A DNA stretch of 6,079 nucleotides from DAOTVS01 sp034436375 (GTDB lineage Bacteria; Chloroflexota; Anaerolineae; SpSt-313), in contig DAOTVS010000328.1 of assembly GCA_034436375.1 (NCBI GenBank), forward strand, positions 1 to 6,079, written 5' to 3'. Below are positions 4,899-6,079 of this stretch, in pieces. The notes beneath the pieces were generated by a model. That model was given only the letters and a program-made list of their open reading frames with translations. It was not told the origin of the DNA and made no database searches. Position 1 is the stretch's first letter; the number at the start of each line of letters is the position of its first letter. The translations under genes and the position numbers were made by a program.

Positions 4899-6079
4899 CT
4901 AATAACCTCCTGTGTTGCCAAAACGCGTGCTGCGGTTCGAGACGCCGTACCTGTCTACCAATTGCTGACAATAGTAGAGGAAATCGGGGTAGCGGACCGT
5001 GCTGAACACCCAGTGATCCAGCGATGGGATGTATCCCCCACGCCGCCGCATTGGCGCCACCACCCGCTCCAGCTCCTCGTCGATGGCCTGGCGCACATCA
5101 GTCGAGCGGAAGCGGCCCACCTGCGCGGGGTCGGCCGGCTCGAACATGTGCTTGTAGATGCCGCCCATCAGCACGAGGTCAGGGTAGCGGCGGGCGATCG
5201 CGAGCATGTCGACCGAGTTGACCTCCCACGGCAGGATACAATCCACGCCCCCCTCGATCCATAGCCCCACCAGCGGCGTCGGGTCGCCATCCGTATCCAT
5301 GACGATCCAGGGCACCCCCATGTCACAGAGGAAGGATTTCCACGCCCGGTACCAGGGCAGATAGAACTCGCGAAACACCGGCGGCGAGATCATGGGCCCC
5401 GAGCTACCGCAGCAATCCTCCCAGACGTAGCAGAGGTCCGGGCCGCAGGCCTCGATCACGCGCGCCCCGGCCTCCATGCTGACCTGCAGGTGGTCCGCCA
5501 GCATGAGGCGGGTCCACTCCGGGTCATCATAGGGCACGGTGATCGCCTTCTCGACGCCCAGCAACTCGCGCAGGAAGGCAAAAGGGCCATGCACCCAGAG
5601 CGAGACCAGGTGATCCTGCTGGCCGCGCAACACCGCTCCCGTCTCAGCCAGTTCGTCCCATGGCGCGCGAGCTTCCGTTTGGCCGAGCAGGCGGTCGCGC
5701 AGACCGTCATAGTCCGCGCGCTCCCGGATCGCAAAAGCGATCTCGTGGGGCAGCGAAGCGCCGCCGTCGGTGCGCGTCTCCACCGTGTTGCCCAGGCGGT
5801 TGCGCACGATCCGGCGCCCATCCCGCTCCTCGAGCACCTCTTCCTCGAACGCAGGACTATAATACTGCTCAAATGCACAGTACGCAAATTTGGCAACGTT
5901 GCAGTGGTCAAAGAGATCGGGCTTCGGGCTGAGGCCCAAGAAGGGAGGCTGCACGATTGCCTCTGGCAGCCCCTGCGCCCGCCAGTCCGCGACCTCAGGG
6001 AAAAAGCCCTGGATGACGTGCAGCAGACGATCGCCGTTTTCGCGACGCATGGTGGCGTGGAAGAGATCGCGGTTGGTCA
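4899..6079 (-). CDS. Uroporphyrinogen decarboxylase (UROD) family protein, 5' end cut at window edge
   Basis: The protein belongs to the UROD/methyltransferase TIM-barrel family, which includes HemE and cobalamin:thiol methyltransferases such as MtaA and CmuA. It is a divergent member and not HemE. An internal ATG at 6050 would give 383 residues, but the frame stays open upstream and reads TNRDLFHAT before it. The last two bases of the window, read on the minus strand, are TG, so the natural start is almost surely a codon whose first base lies at 6080, giving MTNRDLFHATM and 393 residues. Numbered from there, landmarks are WEDCCGSSGPMISP (220-233) and the following REFYLP, MDTDGD (261-266), LMGGIYKHMF (304-313) and GGYIPSLDHW (348-357). 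The His-x-Cys and Cys zinc ligands known in MtaA-type enzymes appear replaced by Asp262, Asp264 and Asp355 by my by-eye alignment. The stop overlaps the hydrolase leader. Function is unknown: methyl transfer, decarboxylation or other chemistry. Confidence 0.9.
   Translation of the reverse strand, partial: TNRDLFHATMRRENGDRLLHVIQGFFPEVADWRAQGLPEAIVQPPFLGLSPKPDLFDHCNVAKFAYCAFEQYYSPAFEEEVLEERDGRRIVRNRLGNTVETRTDGGASLPHEIAFAIRERADYDGLRDRLLGQTEARAPWDELAETGAVLRGQQDHLVSLWVHGPFAFLRELLGVEKAITVPYDDPEWTRLMLADHLQVSMEAGARVIEACGPDLCYVWEDCCGSSGPMISPPVFREFYLPWYRAWKSFLCDMGVPWIVMDTDGDPTPLVGLWIEGGVDCILPWEVNSVDMLAIARRYPDLVLMGGIYKHMFEPADPAQVGRFRSTDVRQAIDEELERVVAPMRRRGGYIPSLDHWVFSTVRYPDFLYYCQQLVDRYGVSNRSTRFGNTGGY
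4906..4911 (-). promoter_or_regulatory. Shine-Dalgarno of the hydrolase inside the UROD-family gene
   Basis: AGGAGG lies within the codons for the C-terminal Gly-Gly of the UROD-family protein, 8 bases before the hydrolase ATG. The UROD-family TAG stop sits between the two. It decides the hydrolase start at 4897 and points to coupled translation. Confidence 0.85.

Noticed and set aside
4899..6079. HemE (uroporphyrinogen decarboxylase of haem synthesis)
   Set aside because: The N-terminal substrate-binding motif of HemE is not seen, the sequence is of the divergent UROD-like type, and no haem genes are nearby.

Overview
The window is GC-rich (clearly above 60% by eye). All six recognisable protein-coding genes lie on the minus strand, so transcription runs from right to left. 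Gene order in that direction is: a uroporphyrinogen-decarboxylase (UROD) family protein cut by the right edge of the window, an alpha/beta hydrolase, two sugar phosphate isomerase/epimerase (SPI/E, xylose-isomerase-like TIM barrel) proteins, a Gfo/Idh/MocA-family NAD(P)-dependent oxidoreductase, and a third SPI/E protein. No ribosomal, tRNA, phage, transposase or CRISPR feature is visible. The gene content and the dispersed palindromic repeats would fit a chromosomal carbohydrate-use island of an environmental bacterium. Chloroflexota, Armatimonadota or Planctomycetota are plausible hosts, but that is inference from general gene-family habits and no marker gene is present.

Layout: 1-67 is a near-perfect giant hairpin repeat. 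108-138 is a terminator-like hairpin for the last gene. 174-986 is SPI/E protein C. 987-1204 is a gene-free spacer holding a 112-bp inverted-repeat element (1067-1178) with an inner hairpin, plus a short operator-like palindrome. 1205-2272 is the Gfo/Idh/MocA dehydrogenase. 2300-3112 is SPI/E protein B and 3114-4007 is SPI/E protein A, with a 1-base gap between the two. 4008-4096 is a short spacer. 4097-4897 is the alpha/beta hydrolase, whose start lies 1 base after the stop of the UROD-family gene (4899 to beyond 6079).

How the genes may work together: the tight spacing and strong ribosome-binding sites point to one or two co-transcribed units. A Gfo/Idh/MocA dehydrogenase with several SPI/E-fold enzymes is the core of known oxidation-then-elimination or isomerisation routes: inositol degradation, levoglucosan degradation, and 3-keto-glycoside or C-glycoside cleavage. 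The dehydrogenase would oxidise a sugar or cyclitol hydroxyl to a ketone. SPI/E enzymes would then isomerise it, dehydrate it or cleave a C-O or C-C bond. The hydrolase could open an ester or lactone. The UROD-family protein is the odd partner, because its fold is used for decarboxylation of uroporphyrinogen and for methyl transfer to thiols, and here its usual zinc-ligand positions look changed. The substrate cannot be read from the sequence. The combination is a candidate for an uncharacterised catabolic pathway.
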